A DNA stretch of 64,000 nucleotides from SFWF01 sp045591645 (GTDB lineage: Bacteria > Bacillota > Clostridia > Oscillospirales > Acutalibacteraceae): NCBI GenBank assembly GCA_045591645.1, contig JAZNTG010000001.1, positions 1-64,000 on the forward strand. Reading direction: 5' to 3'. The translations under genes and the position numbers were made by a program. How positions within the stretch are numbered: the stretch's first letter is position 1; every line of letters starts with the position of its first letter. The notes beneath the pieces are model-generated. The model saw only the letters and a list, made by a program, of their open reading frames with translations. It was not told the DNA's origin and did no database searches. Shown here piece by piece: positions 62,404 through 64,000 of this stretch.

Positions 62404-62431
62404 AGTCTTGCCAATATGGTAAGACTTTTTT
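62404..62431 (+). terminator. Attenuator terminator of pyrC-carB
   Basis: AGTCTTGCC and GGTAAGACT form a 9-bp stem with a 5-base loop followed by T6, 21 bases before the pyrC start. A second hairpin GATACTC/GAGTGTC with T6 lies at 62370-62396. Confidence 0.88.
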
Positions 62432-62451
62432 GTTTGGAAGGAGAAATTATA

Positions 62452-63657
62452 ATGTCAGTTAAACTGCAATCCGCTGTTCCCGCTGATATGACCTCTGCCC
62501 CCTTTGTTAAGTCATTCCTTGAAAACAAAGGCTGTAGTGTTTATAATTCTCAAAATTTCGTTTTGTTGCCCGGTTTTTGCGATGTGCATGTGCATTTTCG
62601 TGAGCCGGGTTTTCTTTATAAGGAGACTATCCTTTCGGGCAGCCGCGCCGCCGCCCACGGCGGATACACCGCTGTCTGTACTATGCCGAATTTAAAGCCT
62701 GTTCCGGACTCGGTCGACCACCTGAAGATTCAGACCGACGCTATAAAAAAGGATGCGGTAATTAAGGTATTCCCCTACGGTTCAATTACTGTTGGTGAGC
62801 TTGGCGAAGAGCTGTCGGATATGGAGGGAATTGCGCCCGACTGCATTGCCTTTTCGGATGACGGCAGAGGTGTTCAGAGTGTCGATATGATGCGTAAGGC
62901 TATGATAAAGGCAAAGCGCCTCGGTAAAATGATAGTCGCACACTGTGAGGTAAACGAGCTGTTGCGCGGCGGTTATATCCACGACGGTGAATACGCTAAG
63001 ACTCACGGCCACAAAGGAATTTGCTCTGAGAGCGAATATGCGCAGATAGCCCGTGACATAGAGCTTGTAAAGGAGACGGGAGTCGCCTACCACGTATGCC
63101 ACATATCCACAAAGGAAAGCGTTGAGCTTATCAGAAAGGCAAAAGCCGAGGGTGTCGACATCACCTGCGAAACGGGACCCCACTACCTTGTTTATGACGA
63201 TAGCGATCTTGCGGAGGACGGCAAATGGAAGATGAACCCACCGCTGAGATCATGTAAGGACCGACTCGCACTCATAGAAGGCATAAAAGACGGAACAATA
63301 GATATGATAGCAACTGACCATGCGCCCCACTCTGACCAAGAAAAATCCAAAGGTCTTGAAAAGAGCGCGTTTGGAATCGTTGGACTTGAGACCGCTTTTG
63401 CAGTAATGTTCACGCACTTTGTAAAAACAGGTGTTATAACCCTCGAAAGGCTTGTAGAGCTTATGTCAACAAACCCTGCAAAGCGATTTGGAATAGATGT
63501 AAGCCGTGACTTTTCGGTATGGGATCTCTCTTCAGAATTTACAGTAGACCCTGCCCACTTCTTGTCTCAAGGCAAGGCAACACCATTTGAAGGCAAAAAG
63601 CTCTTCGGCAAATGCTTAATGACAGTTTGCGAAGGTAAAACAGTTTATAAAGATTAA
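62452..63657 (+). CDS. pyrC: Dihydroorotase
   Basis: Dihydroorotase closes carbamoyl aspartate to dihydroorotate. The 401-residue protein is of the class I type with DVHVHFREPGFLYKETI (HxH), the carboxylated Lys region, ETGPHYLVYDDSDL and ATDHAPHSDQEKSKGLEKSAFGIVGLETAF. The start at 62452 follows GGAAGGAG; a longer in-frame start lies in the terminator. carB follows 18 bases after the stop. Confidence 0.95.
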   Translation: MSVKLQSAVPADMTSAPFVKSFLENKGCSVYNSQNFVLLPGFCDVHVHFREPGFLYKETILSGSRAAAHGGYTAVCTMPNLKPVPDSVDHLKIQTDAIKKDAVIKVFPYGSITVGELGEELSDMEGIAPDCIAFSDDGRGVQSVDMMRKAMIKAKRLGKMIVAHCEVNELLRGGYIHDGEYAKTHGHKGICSESEYAQIARDIELVKETGVAYHVCHISTKESVELIRKAKAEGVDITCETGPHYLVYDDSDLAEDGKWKMNPPLRSCKDRLALIEGIKDGTIDMIATDHAPHSDQEKSKGLEKSAFGIVGLETAFAVMFTHFVKTGVITLERLVELMSTNPAKRFGIDVSRDFSVWDLSSEFTVDPAHFLSQGKATPFEGKKLFGKCLMTVCEGKTVYKD

Positions 63658-63675
63658 TTTACGGAGGAATTTATA

Positions 63676-64000
63676 ATGGCAAAAAGAACAGACATCAAAA
63701 AGGTACTGATAATCGGCTCAGGTCCTATCGTTATCGGACAGGCTGCCGAATTCGACTATGCAGGCACACAGGCTTGTCTTGCTTTAAAGGAAGAAGGCTA
63801 TGAGGTAGTTCTCTGCAACTCAAACCCCGCTACCATAATGACTGACACCACTATTGCCGACAAGGTGTATATGGAGCCGCTGACCCTTGAATATATCGCA
63901 AAGATCCTCCGTTATGAGCGTCCCGACGCTATTGTCCCCGGCATCGGCGGACAGACGGGACTTAATCTTGCTATGCAGCTTGAAAAGAAGGGTATACTTC
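63676..64000 (+). CDS. carB: Carbamoyl-phosphate synthase large subunit, 5' end
   Basis: The visible 108 residues begin MAKRTDIKKVLIIGSGPIVIGQAAEFDY with GTQACLALKEEGYEVVL and SNPATIMTD, the N-terminal ATP-grasp half of CarB. CarB makes carbamoyl phosphate from ATP, bicarbonate and ammonia passed from CarA. The gene runs off the right edge. carA is not between pyrC and carB. GGAGGAATTTATA precedes the ATG. Confidence 0.95.
   Translation, partial: MAKRTDIKKVLIIGSGPIVIGQAAEFDYAGTQACLALKEEGYEVVLCNSNPATIMTDTTIADKVYMEPLTLEYIAKILRYERPDAIVPGIGGQTGLNLAMQLEKKGIL

Overview
The window reads as one stretch of a chromosome from a low-to-mid GC, Gram-positive, spore-forming Clostridia member, most likely Oscillospirales/Ruminococcaceae-like. 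This is inferred from gene content and order; no database search was possible. Support comes from sporulation genes (spoVM, spoIIM, yqfC, yqfD, ylbJ and a SipL-like DUF3794/LysM protein), an HPr with Ser46, a PASTA-kinase/PP2C pair, an ECF transporter core, a PyrR-type attenuator, strong TTGACA/TATAAT promoters and GGAGG ribosome binding sites. Most of it is well-kept housekeeping DNA with little accessory material.

Layout. 1-1.5 kb: a tyrosine recombinase running off the left edge, its palindrome-rich promoter, a decayed gene and tRNA-Pro. 1.6-5.7 kb: ptsH, then the operon ylxM-ffh-rpsP-khpA-rimM-trmD (minus). 5.8-9.8 kb: a tightly overlapping typA-exonuclease-radical SAM set and a divergent small membrane protein. 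9.8-11.0 kb: an accessory patch with a P-loop kinase-like gene, a 62-bp direct repeat, a copy of a tRNA 3' end, tRNA-Arg and tRNA-Gly. 11.1-22.2 kb: a long minus-strand run ruvC-ruvA-ruvB-methyltransferase-ecfA1-ecfA2-ecfT-truA-DUF5711-cvpA-pgsA-clpE. 22.4-26.4 kb: potABCD (plus) behind a structured leader. 26.5-31.4 kb: two tRNA-Ser, a PfkB-type sugar kinase, an M20 peptidase and an amino-acid ABC transporter. 31.4-36.6 kb: xerD, spoIIM, proC, an SDR and a SipL-like protein. 36.6-48.7 kb: the Bacillus-like chain yicC-remA-gmk-rpoZ-priA-def-fmt-rsmB-rlmN-prpC-prkC-rsgA, followed by a 51-codon gene and spoVM. 48.8-57.4 kb: yqfC-yqfD-phoH-ybeY-era-yqzL-recO-mutS2 (minus) and divergent ylbJ plus a small Cys protein. 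57.5-64 kb: tRNA-His and tRNA-Gln, an MBL-fold lipoprotein, a SulP transporter without STAS domain, an orphan peptide-binding lipoprotein, and pyrC-carB behind a complete PyrR attenuator.

The genes cover protein targeting and ribosome/tRNA maturation, Holliday junction repair, envelope lipid synthesis, vitamin, polyamine and amino-acid uptake, Ser/Thr phosphorylation control, endospore formation and pyrimidine synthesis. I did not find a CRISPR array, a complete mobile element or an obvious defence island. The most unusual signals are small or non-coding: the 51-codon gene with spoVM, the leader of potABCD, the repeat patch beside tRNA-Arg, and the nested palindromes at the recombinase promoter.
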